A stretch of DNA of 64,000 bases from an uncultured Alphaproteobacteria bacterium (GCA_903909375.1 CAIVVM010000036.1:124001-188000); one strand, 5' to 3'. Counted from the stretch's first letter, positions 33,697-42,321 are shown. Program-made: numbers and translations. The notes: generated by a model not told the origin, from the letters alone.

Positions 33697-34533
33697 GTGA
33701 TCCTCGACGCACATCATCATCTCTGGACGCCGGCGCGCGGCGACTATGGCTGGCTGACCGCGGACCTGACGGCGCTCTATCGCGACTTTCTGCCGAAGGA
33801 CCTGGAACCGGTGCTGGCGGCGAACGCGGTCGACGGAACCGTCATCGTCCAGGCCGCGCCCACTGTGGCGGAGACCCGGTTTCTGCTGGACCTGGCCCGC
33901 GGATGGCCCAGAGCCCGCGCCGTGGTCGGCTGGATCGACATGACCGCAACGGATGCGGTCGGGACACTGACAGACCTGGCCGCTGATCCCATGCTGCGCG
34001 GCATCCGCCCGATGATCCAGGACGAGCCGGATCCGGACTGGATGCTGCAGGCCTCGGTCGGACGGGCCCTGGCCGCCATCGGCGCGCACGGGCTGACCTT
34101 CGACGCCCTGGTTCGCCCCGATCAGCTGGATGCGCTGGGGCGCCTGCTGGATCAGCATCCGCATGTGCCCGTGGTGATCGACCACGCCGGCAAGCCGGGG
34201 ATCGAGACCGGCGCCTTCCAGCCCTGGGCCGACGACATCCGCGCCCTGAGCCGACGCCCCCAGGTCATGTGCAAGCTCTCGGGACTGCTCACCGAGGCCG
34301 GGCCACGCATAGCCGATGCAGACCTGCGACCCTACGTGGACCACCTTCTGGAGTGTTTCGGGCCCGCGCGGTTGATGTGGGGCAGCGACTGGCCGGTGCT
34401 CAATCTGGCGGGGGACTATGGCGGCTGGCTTGAACAGGCGCGCCGGCTGGTCCAGAGCCTTGGCGCAGATGAACAGGCGCAGATCTTCGGCCTCACGGCG
34501 GCGCGGTTCTACAGATTGACGGAGACCCCATGA
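33697..34533 (+). CDS. Amidohydrolase-2 family lactonase, probable L-fuconolactonase
   Basis: A 278-residue protein from GTG 33697, 7 bases after the dehydratase stop. ILDAHHHLWTPARGDYGWL is the metal-binding start of this TIM-barrel branch; RGIRPMIQDEPDPDWM, VVIDHAGKPGIE, CKLSGLLTEAG and MWGSDWPVLNLAGDYGGW follow, the latter carrying the active-site aspartate. Family members hydrolyse L-fucono-1,5-lactone or related sugar lactones. Placed between fucD and an SDR, it fits the step before the dehydratase. The ribosome site is weak, so coupling to fucD is likely. Confidence 0.8.
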   Translation: MILDAHHHLWTPARGDYGWLTADLTALYRDFLPKDLEPVLAANAVDGTVIVQAAPTVAETRFLLDLARGWPRARAVVGWIDMTATDAVGTLTDLAADPMLRGIRPMIQDEPDPDWMLQASVGRALAAIGAHGLTFDALVRPDQLDALGRLLDQHPHVPVVIDHAGKPGIETGAFQPWADDIRALSRRPQVMCKLSGLLTEAGPRIADADLRPYVDHLLECFGPARLMWGSDWPVLNLAGDYGGWLEQARRLVQSLGADEQAQIFGLTAARFYRLTETP

Positions 34534-35264
34534 GCGGAAGACTGGCCGGCAAACGCGCCCTCGTAACCGCCGCCGCCGCAGGCATCGGCCGCGCCATCGC
34601 GCTGACCTTCGCCGCCGAGGGCGCCGAGGTTCTGGCGACCGATATAGACGAGGCTGGCCTGGCCGCCCTGGGTCCGACGCTTCGAACCCGGGTGCTGGAC
34701 GTAACGGATCCAGCCGCGGTCGCCGCCCTATTCGCCGCCGAACCCGCCTTCGACATCCTCGTCAACGCCGCTGGCCGGGTGGACGGCGGTACGATCCTTG
34801 AGGTTTCCGACAGGGTCTGGGATCTAGCCTTTGACCTGAACGTGCGCTCCATGCACCGGATGACCGCCGCCGCCCTGCCCGGCATGCTGGCCAGGGGCGG
34901 CGGGTCCATCGTCAATATCGGCTCTGTAGCCTCGTCGCTCAAGGGCGTTACCAACCGGTACGTCTACAGCGCGACCAAGGCCGCTGTCATCGGCATGACC
35001 AAGGCCGTCGCGATGGATTTCGTGGGTCAGGGCATCCGCTGCAATGTGATCTGCCCGGGCACCGTCGACACCCCCTCGCTAGGCGGGCGCATTGCATCGG
35101 CCGCCGACCCGGAAGCCGCGCGGCGCGACTTTGTGGCGCGCCAGCCGATGGGCCGCTTCGGCACGGCTCAGGAGATTGCGAACCTGGCCCTTTACCTGGC
35201 CAGCGATGAGGCAACCTTCACCAGCGGCGCCGTACATGTGATCGATGGGGCATGGTCGGCGTAG
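34530..35264 (+). CDS. SDR dehydrogenase, probable 2-keto-3-deoxy-L-fuconate dehydrogenase
   Basis: A 244-residue short-chain dehydrogenase, overlapping the lactonase stop by 4 bases. The NAD(H) loop is ALVTAAAAGIGRAIAL (TGxxxGxG variant with A for G at the first glycine), then VLATDIDEAGL (D suggests NAD), NAAGRVDGG, and the catalytic set S in NIGSVASS, Y-X3-K in YVYSATK; ICPGTVDTPS closes. It resembles the dehydrogenases that oxidise 2-keto-3-deoxy-L-fuconate, completing conversion to a diketo acid that a hydrolase would cleave. L-fucose dehydrogenase itself is the alternative reading. Confidence 0.75.
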   Translation: MSGRLAGKRALVTAAAAGIGRAIALTFAAEGAEVLATDIDEAGLAALGPTLRTRVLDVTDPAAVAALFAAEPAFDILVNAAGRVDGGTILEVSDRVWDLAFDLNVRSMHRMTAAALPGMLARGGGSIVNIGSVASSLKGVTNRYVYSATKAAVIGMTKAVAMDFVGQGIRCNVICPGTVDTPSLGGRIASAADPEAARRDFVARQPMGRFGTAQEIANLALYLASDEATFTSGAVHVIDGAWSA

Positions 35265-35389
35265 GTTTGCGCGCCCGGCACACCGAAGCCGCCACAATCA
35301 AGGCCCACAGGGCCGCCGCCATAGCCACCCTGGGCGCCAGCAACCGCGCCAAGGCAGTGTTCAAGGCGCGGGAGCTGGGCCTGATCTGA
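35252..35389 (+). pseudogene. Remnant of a LuxR-type HTH domain
   Basis: A 45-codon frame overlapping the end of the SDR gene reads ATIKAHRAAAIATLGASNRA then KAVFKARELGLI and stops. This is the recognition helix and end of a LuxR/FixJ-type DNA-binding domain (xTVKxHR ... LGxxNRxxAVxxARxLGL). The sensor/receiver half is missing and the ATG at 35252 falls inside the SDR gene, so it is a leftover of a deleted regulator, possibly one that once controlled this region. Confidence 0.55.
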
Positions 35390-35450
35390 CGCGGGCCGGC
35401 CTCACCCCCCGGGGTTCACATCGCGCGCGCACAGGCCTAAACGCGTGGCC

Positions 35451-36131
35451 ATGACCGGATATGTGATCCCCGCTCCGCCCCTCCCCGTGGTGCCCGTCGA
35501 GGGCGAGACCGCCGGTTTCCCGGTTCGCCGGATCATCTGCGTGGGGCGCAACTACACCGCCCACCGGATCGAGATGGGGGGCGATGATCGCGACCCGCCG
35601 ATCTTCTTCACCAAGCCGGGCGACGCCGTGGTTCCGCCGGGGCGCGAGGCCGCCTATCCGCCGCGCACCAAAGATCTGCATCACGAGATCGAGCTGGTGG
35701 TGGCCATCGGAACGGGCGGCAAGGACATCCCTGTCGGATCGGCGCTGAGCCACGTTTACGGCTATGCCGTCGGGGTCGACCTCACGCGGCGCGACCTGCA
35801 GAACGCGTCAAAGGACAAGGGCTATCCCTGGGACACCGCCAAGGGGTTTGACGAGTCCGCGCCGATCTCGGCGATCCGCCGATGGAGCGGCCAGGAGCCT
35901 CTGGGCCGCATCTCGCTCTCGGTGAACGGGACCGTCAAACAGGACGGCAAGGTGGCTGACATGATCTGGACCGTGGCGGAGATCATCGCCGAGGCCTCGC
36001 AACTGTGGACGCTCGCGCCGGGCGACCTGATCTATACCGGCACCCCTGAGGGCGTTGGCCCGCTGGTCCGCGGCGATCTGGTCGAGGGCGAGGTCGAGGG
36101 CGTGGGCGCCCTGAGGTTCAAGATCGTCTGA
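35451..36131 (+). CDS. Fumarylacetoacetate-hydrolase-family protein (fumarylpyruvate hydrolase-like)
   Basis: A 226-residue hydrolase from ATG 35451 (a GTG two codons earlier is in frame). Metal-site and loop motifs: IICVGRNYTAHRIEMG, FFTKPGDAVVPPG, LHHEIELVVAIG, GVDLTRRDLQ, AKGFDESAPISA, IYTGTPEGVGPL. Size and N-terminus fit NagK-type fumarylpyruvate hydrolase, which splits fumarylpyruvate to fumarate and pyruvate in the gentisate pathway; this agrees with the isomerase gene behind it (1-base overlap). The alternative is 2,4-diketo-3-deoxy-L-fuconate hydrolase for the preceding cassette, also of this superfamily. Confidence 0.75.
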   Translation: MTGYVIPAPPLPVVPVEGETAGFPVRRIICVGRNYTAHRIEMGGDDRDPPIFFTKPGDAVVPPGREAAYPPRTKDLHHEIELVVAIGTGGKDIPVGSALSHVYGYAVGVDLTRRDLQNASKDKGYPWDTAKGFDESAPISAIRRWSGQEPLGRISLSVNGTVKQDGKVADMIWTVAEIIAEASQLWTLAPGDLIYTGTPEGVGPLVRGDLVEGEVEGVGALRFKIV

Positions 36132-36775
36132 TGCCGCTGACGCTGCACAGCGCCTGGCGGGCAAGCGCGCCCTACCGGGTCCGAATCGGGCTCGCGTTGA
36201 AGGGTGTGGCGTATGAGTACGCCGCGCTCGATCTGCTGGCCGGCGATCAACGTGGCGCGGCCTATCGCGCGGTGAATCCGCAGGGACTGGCGCCGGCGCT
36301 GGACCTGGGCGACGGACAGATCCTGACCCAGAGCCTTGCGATCCTGGAATGGCTGGAAGAGACCCGGCCCACGCCGCCGATCCTGCCGCGCTCCGCCCTG
36401 GACCGGGCCACCGTGCGCGCCATGGCCAATATCGTGGCTTGCGATATTCACCCGCTGAACAACACCCGCGTGGGCGCGCGCCTGAAGACGCTGGGCATCG
36501 GCGACGACGCGCTGGTGCGCGACTGGATCCAGCCCTGGATCCGCGAGGGCTTCGACGCCCTGGAACCGATGGTCGCCCGGCATGCGGGCATGTTCGCCTT
36601 TGGTGACAGCCCGACGATCGCCGATTGCTGCATCGTCCCGCAGGTCTATTCCGCCAACCGCTTCCAGGTGGACATGACGCCCTGGCCCGCCATCGCCGGG
36701 GTTGCCGAGCGGACTGTCATGCACCCGGCGTTTGCCGCCGCTCACCCCAGTCGCCAGCCGGACGCCAAGACCTGA
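36131..36775 (+). CDS. Zeta-class GST, maleylpyruvate/maleylacetoacetate isomerase-like
   Basis: A 214-residue glutathione-transferase fold: N-terminal thioredoxin part with RASAPYRVRIGLALKG, VNPQGLAPALDLGDG, LTQSLAILEWLEE; C-terminal helical part with NIVACDIHPLNNTRV, PTIADCCIVPQVYSANRF. These are zeta-class isomerase marks, but the SSCSWR-type active-site start is SAPYRV, without the cysteine, as found in maleylpyruvate isomerases. Coupled to the FAH-family hydrolase, it suggests ring-cleavage product isomerisation with glutathione as cofactor. No gentisate or homogentisate dioxygenase is in the window. Confidence 0.8.
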   Translation: MPLTLHSAWRASAPYRVRIGLALKGVAYEYAALDLLAGDQRGAAYRAVNPQGLAPALDLGDGQILTQSLAILEWLEETRPTPPILPRSALDRATVRAMANIVACDIHPLNNTRVGARLKTLGIGDDALVRDWIQPWIREGFDALEPMVARHAGMFAFGDSPTIADCCIVPQVYSANRFQVDMTPWPAIAGVAERTVMHPAFAAAHPSRQPDAKT

Positions 36776-37425
36776 TGCAAAAGACCCTCGAAGACCTCAA
36801 GGCCAAGAACCGCGCCTGGGCGACAGCCAAGACCGCGATCGATCCCGGTTTCTTCAAGCGCCTGGAGGGCCAGCAGGCGCCGGAGTACCTGTGGATCGGT
36901 TGCGCCGACAGCCGGGTTCCCGCCAACGAGATCGTGGGCCTCGATCCCGGCGAGCTGTTCGTGCATCGCAATGTCGCGAATCTGGCTCCGCCGCAGGATG
37001 CGAACTACCTGTCGGTGCTGCAGTTCGCCGTCGAAGTGATCAAGGTGAAGCACATCCTGGTGGTCGGGCACTATGGCTGCGGGGGCGTCGCCGCCGCGGT
37101 CGACGGCAAGCGCCGGGGCCTTGTCGACCACTGGCTGCACCCGATCCGCGAGGTGAACCACGACCACCGCCACGAACTCGACGCCCTGCCCGGCGAACGG
37201 GCGAGGTGGGACCGGCTGGTGGAACTGAACGTGATCCGCCAGGTGAAGAACGTCGCTTCAGACGTCTTCCTGCGTGAAGCCTGGGCGCGGGGCCAGGCCG
37301 TGTCGGTGCACGGCTGGGTCTACACGCTGGGCAACGGGCTGGTGACGGATCTGGGGGTTTCTGTCAGCGGGCCGGAGGATCTGGCGCGGTTGATGGATCG
37401 CTCGGTGCTACCGCATCAGGACTGA
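36775..37425 (+). CDS. Beta-class carbonic anhydrase
   Basis: A 216-residue enzyme. The zinc ligands and catalytic dyad are C43, D45 with R47 (IGCADSRVPA) and H99/C102 (VVGHYGCGG), typical of the beta class, interconverting CO2 and bicarbonate in the cytosol. The start overlaps the isomerase stop (TGATG). Its placement behind a catabolic pair is likely operon co-transcription; CO2/bicarbonate supply could matter to carboxylation elsewhere. Convergent with the oxygenase gene, 3 bases away. Confidence 0.92.
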   Translation: MQKTLEDLKAKNRAWATAKTAIDPGFFKRLEGQQAPEYLWIGCADSRVPANEIVGLDPGELFVHRNVANLAPPQDANYLSVLQFAVEVIKVKHILVVGHYGCGGVAAAVDGKRRGLVDHWLHPIREVNHDHRHELDALPGERARWDRLVELNVIRQVKNVASDVFLREAWARGQAVSVHGWVYTLGNGLVTDLGVSVSGPEDLARLMDRSVLPHQD

Positions 37426-37428
37426 AGA

Positions 37429-38382
37429 TCAGGCCAGCTTGATCTCGCGCAACCGCTCCTGAAGGTACTCATCCGCCGTGATCGGGGTGGGGTAGCGGTC
37501 GGGATGCGCGGCATCCACGCAGTTCGGCAGGGTCTCGATCCGGTAGTCCGAGTTGAAGTGCAGGAAGAAGGGCGTGGAATAGCGCGGGAAGCCGCGACGC
37601 TCGGGCGCCGGGTTGACCACCTGGTGGGTCGTTGAAGGCAGGCGGTGGTTGCAGAGCCGCTGCAGCATGTCGCCGATATTGCAGACGAGGCTGCCCGGCG
37701 GCGGGTTGATGTCGATCCAGCGGCCGTCGTGATCCTTGACCTGCAGGCCCGCCTCGTCGGCGCCCAAGAGCAGGGTGATAACGTTGATGTCCTCATGAGC
37801 GCCGGCGCGGATGTGCGGGCCATCCTTCGGGACCGGCGGATAGTGCAGCAGGCGCAGGATCGAGTTGCCGAAGTCCACGGTGGGATCGAAGAAGTGGCGA
37901 TCGAGGCCCAGATAGGCGGCCACCGCCTCCAGCACCTTCAGCCCCATGGAATCCAGCTCGCGGTAGAGCCAGCCAACCCGGGCCTGGAAGTCCGGCAACT
38001 CGGCGTCGGGCCAGACGTTGTCCGGCATGTGATCACGGAACCGGTGGCCAGCCGGCAGGTCCCGGCCAACGTGCCAGAATTCCTTGAGATCGTAGTGGGT
38101 ATGGCCCTTGGCGGTCTCGACGCCGAAGGGCGTGTAGCCGCGCTGGCCCTGCACCGGCAGCTTGTACTTCAGCTTGGCCGCCTCGGGCAGGGCGAAGAAG
38201 GCCCGGGTTTCCTCAAGGGCGGCGTCGACCTTGATCTGGGGCATGCCGTGATCCGAGATCACCGCGAAGCCCCAGCGGGCGAAACTGTCACCCAGGGCCC
38301 GGGTGAAGGCGGCGAAATCCTTCGCATAGAGTTCGAAGGAGACGGGGACGATGCTGTCCTGCAGCGCGGGGGACTGGCTCAT
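37429..38382 (-). CDS. Isopenicillin-N-synthase-like Fe(II)/2-oxoglutarate-family oxygenase
   Basis: A 317-residue enzyme from ATG 38382 (MSQSPALQDSIVPVSFELYA). The N-terminal DIOX_N part (RWGFAVISDHGMP) precedes the iron triad: HEDINVITLLLG (H and D) and STTHQVVNP (second H), with RYSTPFFLHF carrying the R-x-S pair. In family enzymes without a known peptide substrate the cosubstrate is usually 2-oxoglutarate. Reaction unknown; it is not evidence of antibiotic synthesis, since no NRPS lies in the window. It is divergent from the CoA transferase genes. Confidence 0.85.
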   Translation of the reverse strand: MSQSPALQDSIVPVSFELYAKDFAAFTRALGDSFARWGFAVISDHGMPQIKVDAALEETRAFFALPEAAKLKYKLPVQGQRGYTPFGVETAKGHTHYDLKEFWHVGRDLPAGHRFRDHMPDNVWPDAELPDFQARVGWLYRELDSMGLKVLEAVAAYLGLDRHFFDPTVDFGNSILRLLHYPPVPKDGPHIRAGAHEDINVITLLLGADEAGLQVKDHDGRWIDINPPPGSLVCNIGDMLQRLCNHRLPSTTHQVVNPAPERRGFPRYSTPFFLHFNSDYRIETLPNCVDAAHPDRYPTPITADEYLQERLREIKLA

Positions 38383-38540
38383 TCCCGATCCTTTACACCG
38401 CGGCTCAGCCGGCCTCCAGTCGCCTGCGCTGTCCGGTGGCCGTCCCATCGTCGACGGGCATTTGGGCTCCGGTGGTGAACGCCTGGACGGCGCTCATCCG
38501 CCGCCGAACTTCAAGGGCTGAATCCAACATCGACGGTTCT

Positions 38541-38554
38541 CAATCGACCGATTG
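38541..38554. promoter_or_regulatory. Perfect 6-2-6 inverted repeat before the CoA-transferase genes
   Basis: CAATCG-AC-CGATTG, 18 bases before the subunit A start codon and in the divergent region with the oxygenase gene. Position suits a repressor operator; no protein can be assigned. Confidence 0.3.
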
Positions 38555-38571
38555 GGGCGTATGGGGCGGCC

Positions 38572-39282
38572 ATGGCGAACAAGGTTTCCAGAGACGCGGT
38601 CGAGGCGCTGCAAGGGCGGCTGTTCGACGGCATGACGATCATGGCCGGGGGCTTCGGCCTCTGCGGCATTCCCGAGACCCTGATCGCGGCGATCCGCGCC
38701 TCCGGTGTCGAGGACCTCACCGTGGTGTCCAATAACTGCGGGGTCGATGACTTCGGGTTGGGGATCCTGCTGGCGGGCGGGCAGATCCGGAAGATGATCA
38801 GCTCCTACGTCGGCGAGAACAAGCTGTTTGCCGAGCTCTATCTGTCGGGCAAGCTGGAGCTGGAGTTCAACCCGCAGGGCACGCTGGCCGAACGCATCCG
38901 GGCCGGCGGGGCGGGCATCCCGGCGTTCTTCACGAAAACCGGCGTCGGCACCCTGGTGGCCGAGGGCAAGGAAGTCCGCGAGTTCGACGGCGAGCTCTAT
39001 GTGATGGAGCGCGGCCTGACCGCCGATCTGTCCATCGTGAAAGCCTGGAAGGGCGACGCCGAGGGCAACCTGATCTATCGGATGACGGCGCGGAACTTCA
39101 ATCCGATGATGGCGACGGCGGGCAAGATCTCGGTGGCCGAGGTGGAGACCCTGGTGGAGACCGGGTCGCTGGATCCGGACCAGATTCATACACCCGGCAT
39201 CTACATACAAAACCTGTGTGAAGGCGCTGTATATGAGAAGCGTATAGAGCAGCTGACCACCCGCCCCAGAGAGGCAGCCTGA
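38572..39282 (+). CDS. scoA: 3-oxoacid CoA-transferase subunit A
   Basis: A 236-residue subunit of the family I CoA transferase: [20 protein letters not shown] (oxyanion-hole region), [54 protein letters not shown]-less [17 protein letters not shown]. With subunit B it transfers CoA from succinyl-CoA to acetoacetate or another 3-oxoacid, allowing growth on ketone bodies, or the reverse. Its stop overlaps the next ATG by one base. AGGCGG-type ribosome sites are weak here. Confidence 0.9.
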   Translation: MANKVSRDAVEALQGRLFDGMTIMAGGFGLCGIPETLIAAIRASGVEDLTVVSNNCGVDDFGLGILLAGGQIRKMISSYVGENKLFAELYLSGKLELEFNPQGTLAERIRAGGAGIPAFFTKTGVGTLVAEGKEVREFDGELYVMERGLTADLSIVKAWKGDAEGNLIYRMTARNFNPMMATAGKISVAEVETLVETGSLDPDQIHTPGIYIQNLCEGAVYEKRIEQLTTRPREAA

Positions 39283-39920
39283 TGGCCTGGACCCGGGATG
39301 AGATCGCCGCGCGGGCGGCGCGTGAGTTGCGTAACGGTTATTATGTGAACCTGGGCATCGGCATCCCGACGCTGGTGGCCAATCACATTCCGGAGGGCGT
39401 CAGCGTCACCCTGCAGAGCGAGAACGGCATGCTCGGGATGGGGCCGTTTCCCTACGAGGGAGAGGCCGACGCCGACCTGGTCAATGCCGGCAAGCAGACG
39501 ATCACGGCTCTGCCCTCCAGCTCCTACTTTTCGAGCGCGGACAGCTTCGCGATGATCCGCGGCGGCCACATCGACCTCAGCGTTCTGGGCGCCATGCAGG
39601 TGGCGGCCAACGGGGATCTGGCGAACTGGATGGTGCCCGGCAAGATGGTCAAGGGCATGGGCGGCGCCATGGACCTGGTGGCCGGCGTCAAGCGCGTGGT
39701 GGTGGTGATGGAGCATACGGAGAAGTCCGGCGCACCCAAGCTGCTGGAGGCCTGCACCCTGCCCCTCACCGGCCAGAAGGTGGTCGACCTGGTGGTCACC
39801 GAGCTGGGCGTGTTCGACGTTTCCCGGGGACGGACTCCGCTGACCTTGCTGGAGATGGCGCCGGGCGTAACCCTTGACGAGATCCGGGCCAAGACCGGGG
39901 CGAAGTTCGAGGTCGCCTGA
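39282..39920 (+). CDS. scoB: 3-oxoacid CoA-transferase subunit B
   Basis: A 212-residue catalytic subunit: [30 protein letters not shown] with the active-site E47 that forms the glutamyl-CoA thioester, [24 protein letters not shown] block ([12 protein letters not shown]), [20 protein letters not shown] and [10 protein letters not shown]. The ATG overlaps the end of subunit A, a normal translational coupling for this pair. Ends with GAKFEVA. No thiolase lies beside it. Confidence 0.92.
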   Translation: MAWTRDEIAARAARELRNGYYVNLGIGIPTLVANHIPEGVSVTLQSENGMLGMGPFPYEGEADADLVNAGKQTITALPSSSYFSSADSFAMIRGGHIDLSVLGAMQVAANGDLANWMVPGKMVKGMGGAMDLVAGVKRVVVVMEHTEKSGAPKLLEACTLPLTGQKVVDLVVTELGVFDVSRGRTPLTLLEMAPGVTLDEIRAKTGAKFEVA

Positions 39921-39992
39921 TCCCGCAGGGCTTGTAACCTTTCGCGGTCGGGGTTCGTATAGGCCGGTGACGTCAACCCACACGAGTGACCC

Positions 39993-40580
39993 ATGACTTC
40001 CAAGCTGATCTCCGCCCTGACCGCATCGGCCCTGCTGCTCGCCGGCGCCTCCAATGCCGCTGCCGCCACCAGAACCGCCGTGTTCGCCGGCGGCTGTTTC
40101 TGGTCGATGGAGAAGGGTTTCGAGAGCACGCCGGGCGTGATCAGCGCGGTTTCCGGCTATTCCGGCGGCGCGTCGACCCGGCCGACCTACGAAAATCACA
40201 CGGGCCATCTGGAGGCCGTGAAGGTCACCTATGACCCGGCAAAGATCAGCTACGCCAGGCTGGTCGACAGCTACTATCACCATATCGATCCGACCGACCC
40301 CTACGGCCAGATCTGCGACAAGGGCCCTTCGTACAAGCTGGCGGTGTTTACCGCTGACGCCTCGGAGCGTGCGGTCGCCGAAGCGGCGCGCGCCAAGTAC
40401 GAGAAGCAACTCCGGGCCAAGATCACCGTGGTCACCCGCGCCGCGGTCGCGTTCTACAACGCCGAGGACTATCACCAGGACTACTACAAGAAGAACCCGG
40501 TGGCCTATGAGCGCTACCGGATCGGCTGCGGACGACCGCAGGCGCTCAGGGCGGTGTGGGGCGGCCAGGAAGCCCGCTGA
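39993..40580 (+). CDS. msrA: Peptide-methionine (S)-S-oxide reductase MsrA, exported
   Basis: A 195-residue enzyme. The signal peptide (1-~24, LLLAGASNAAAAT) predicts periplasmic export, unlike the usual cytosolic MsrA. Catalytic C35 stands in GGCFWSMEKGF; GVISAVSGYSGG, HLEAVKVTYDP, YYHHIDPTDPYGQ and EDYHQDYYKKN follow, with a possible resolving cysteine in RIGCGRPQ near the end. It should repair methionine-S-sulfoxide in envelope proteins using reductant from thioredoxin-like carriers; DsbD and thioredoxin-fold genes at 50-52.7 kb could supply such power. Its end overlaps the convergent GT39 gene by 35 bases. Confidence 0.92.
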   Translation: MTSKLISALTASALLLAGASNAAAATRTAVFAGGCFWSMEKGFESTPGVISAVSGYSGGASTRPTYENHTGHLEAVKVTYDPAKISYARLVDSYYHHIDPTDPYGQICDKGPSYKLAVFTADASERAVAEAARAKYEKQLRAKITVVTRAAVAFYNAEDYHQDYYKKNPVAYERYRIGCGRPQALRAVWGGQEAR

Positions 40581-42096
40581 CCGGATCTCGGGGGCGCGGG
40601 GCGAAGCCCTCGCCGATGAACATCTCCACGCGGCGCTTGCGGCGATTGTCGAGCCGCACGCTGCCGATCTCGAGGCCTGAGGCGGCGGTGAAGTCGGCCT
40701 GCATCTCGGGCCGCCGCCAGCCCTCGTAGGAAACCATCAGCACGCGCCCGCCCAGGGCCGCCGTCAACGGCGCCGTGGTCTCGGCCTGATTGCGCGGCCC
40801 CTCCATCAGGAGCCAGCTGGTGAGCGGCGCCCCCCCCATCCGCAGCCGGTCACGCCCGTAGTAGGATATGGCGTAGAACAGGAAGCGATTGTTCACGGCG
40901 ATGGCGCTGAGGCCCGGCTCACGCTCGGCGCGGTCGAGGATCAGCTGGGTCATCTGGTCCCAGCCCCGGGCGCGCTTCAGGCCGTTGGCCAGGCCTGCCT
41001 TGTCAGCGACGGCGGGCGAGATGACGCTGACCAGGAAGAAGGCTGCGACCGCCGCCTGGATGGCGATGGCGGCGATCAGCCAGCGCCGCGCCCGCCAGCG
41101 CACCAGCCAGGCGGCGACGAGGATGGCGCCCGCCAGATAGCCGGCCCCGGACCAGTTGGCGTTCGCGCGGCTGATGAAGGCCTGACCGGTGACGATCAGC
41201 AGCGGCGGCAGGGCGAAGCACAGCAGCAGCAGGTCGTTCTCGCTGATCCTGCGGCGGGCGAGCGCGAGACCGACGCCGAGCAGCAGGGCGGCGAACGGGA
41301 TCGGGCCAAAGACGCCCAGCTGTGAGCCCAGGAACAGCCCCATCTCCGACAGGTTGAAGAGCTGGACGCCGCTCCAGGCCGCATTGGCCGCCGTGTGCTG
41401 GAAGGTGGCGAAGCCGTGGGTGGCGTTCCAGGCCAGATTTGGCGCCAGCACGACAGCAAAGGCCAGGATCGCCGAGACGGCCGCCGGCCATGTCCAGGCC
41501 GCCCGCGCAGTGCGCGAAAACGCCAGATGCAGACCCAGCCCGATCACAAAGTAGATCGCCGCATATTTGCTGAGGAAGGCCAGCCCCAGCGCCACGCCCA
41601 GCCCCGCCGCGCGCCAGGGTTTGCGCGCCTGCGGCGCGTCCTGCAGGCCCACATAGGCCAGGATGGCGAGCCCGAGGAAGAACAGCAGCGGCGCATCGGT
41701 GGCGGCCACCAGGGCGGAGAGCTGGATCCCCGGCATCAGGGCATAGAGGGCCGCAGCGGCGAACCCTACCGCCGGGGTGTAGAGCCTGCGCCCGATCAGG
41801 AACACCACCACCGTCGCGCCGGCCTGGAACAGGCTGGCCGACAGCCGCACCCAGGCCTCGGCGTCGCCGCCCATCGCTGTGGTCGCCCAGATGGCCCAGG
41901 CGATCATCGGCGGCTTGGAATAGTATCCGAAATCCAGCGTCCGCGACCAAAGCCAGTACTGGGCTTCATCGGGGTAAAGCTGCAGCGGCGTGGCGAACAG
42001 CGCCACCAGCCGGGCCGCGGTCAGGGCGGCGACACACAACAGCACAGCGCGCAGGTCGCGGTCTCTGGACGGAATCAGGGACGGGGCATCGGTCAT
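40546..42096 (-). CDS. GT39-family (ArnT/PMT-like) membrane glycosyltransferase
   Basis: A 516-residue membrane protein with ~11 helices. LQLYPDEAQYWLWSRTLDFG near residue 40 holds the acidic pair of the dolichyl/undecaprenyl-phosphate-sugar mannosyltransferase (PMT_2) family; SKPPMIAW and SALFQ-type segments follow, then a soluble C-terminal domain (~390-516). Members transfer sugars such as aminoarabinose or mannose from a polyprenyl carrier to lipid A or proteins in the periplasm. Substrate unknown; no neighbouring carrier-sugar synthase is present. The start codon faces the large TonB receptor gene. Confidence 0.82.
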   Translation of the reverse strand: MTDAPSLIPSRDRDLRAVLLCVAALTAARLVALFATPLQLYPDEAQYWLWSRTLDFGYYSKPPMIAWAIWATTAMGGDAEAWVRLSASLFQAGATVVVFLIGRRLYTPAVGFAAAALYALMPGIQLSALVAATDAPLLFFLGLAILAYVGLQDAPQARKPWRAAGLGVALGLAFLSKYAAIYFVIGLGLHLAFSRTARAAWTWPAAVSAILAFAVVLAPNLAWNATHGFATFQHTAANAAWSGVQLFNLSEMGLFLGSQLGVFGPIPFAALLLGVGLALARRRISENDLLLLCFALPPLLIVTGQAFISRANANWSGAGYLAGAILVAAWLVRWRARRWLIAAIAIQAAVAAFFLVSVISPAVADKAGLANGLKRARGWDQMTQLILDRAEREPGLSAIAVNNRFLFYAISYYGRDRLRMGGAPLTSWLLMEGPRNQAETTAPLTAALGGRVLMVSYEGWRRPEMQADFTAASGLEIGSVRLDNRRKRRVEMFIGEGFAPRPRDPVSGLPGRPTPP

Positions 42097-42216
42097 GCGA
42101 CCGCGATCCTAGAGCATGACGGCTCCAGGTGGATACCGGTTGAAGCGCCTGCCAGGCGCCTATGGCAAAGCGGCAACGGTCTGCCGGATTGTGACAGTCA
42201 GGGAGAAGCTGTAGCA

Positions 42217-42253
42217 AAACCGTCACCTATGACCGGTTTTTCCACGCTATAGG
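42217..42253 (+). promoter_or_regulatory. Inverted-repeat element with an adjoining promoter-like sequence before the large TonB receptor
   Basis: AAACCGTCA (42217-42225) pairs with TGACCGGTTT (42230-42239) around a 4-base loop, with one bulged C, followed by TTTTT overlapping its end. TATGACC (42228-) and GCTATAGG (42246-42253), 11 bases apart, resemble the Caulobacter sigma73 consensus, so the repeat overlaps a putative -35 element. It may be a repressor operator or a leader hairpin. Confidence 0.4.
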
Positions 42254-42321
42254 CGGGACAATACCAAAGGATGTCCGTGATGCGGGGTCCTTCGAACGGG
42301 TCGATCCAAGAGGGGTTATTC

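Noticed and set aside
37429..38382. Beta-lactam biosynthesis gene, because of isopenicillin-N-synthase similarity
   Set aside because: The family is broad, and no NRPS, acyltransferase or other penicillin-type gene is nearby.
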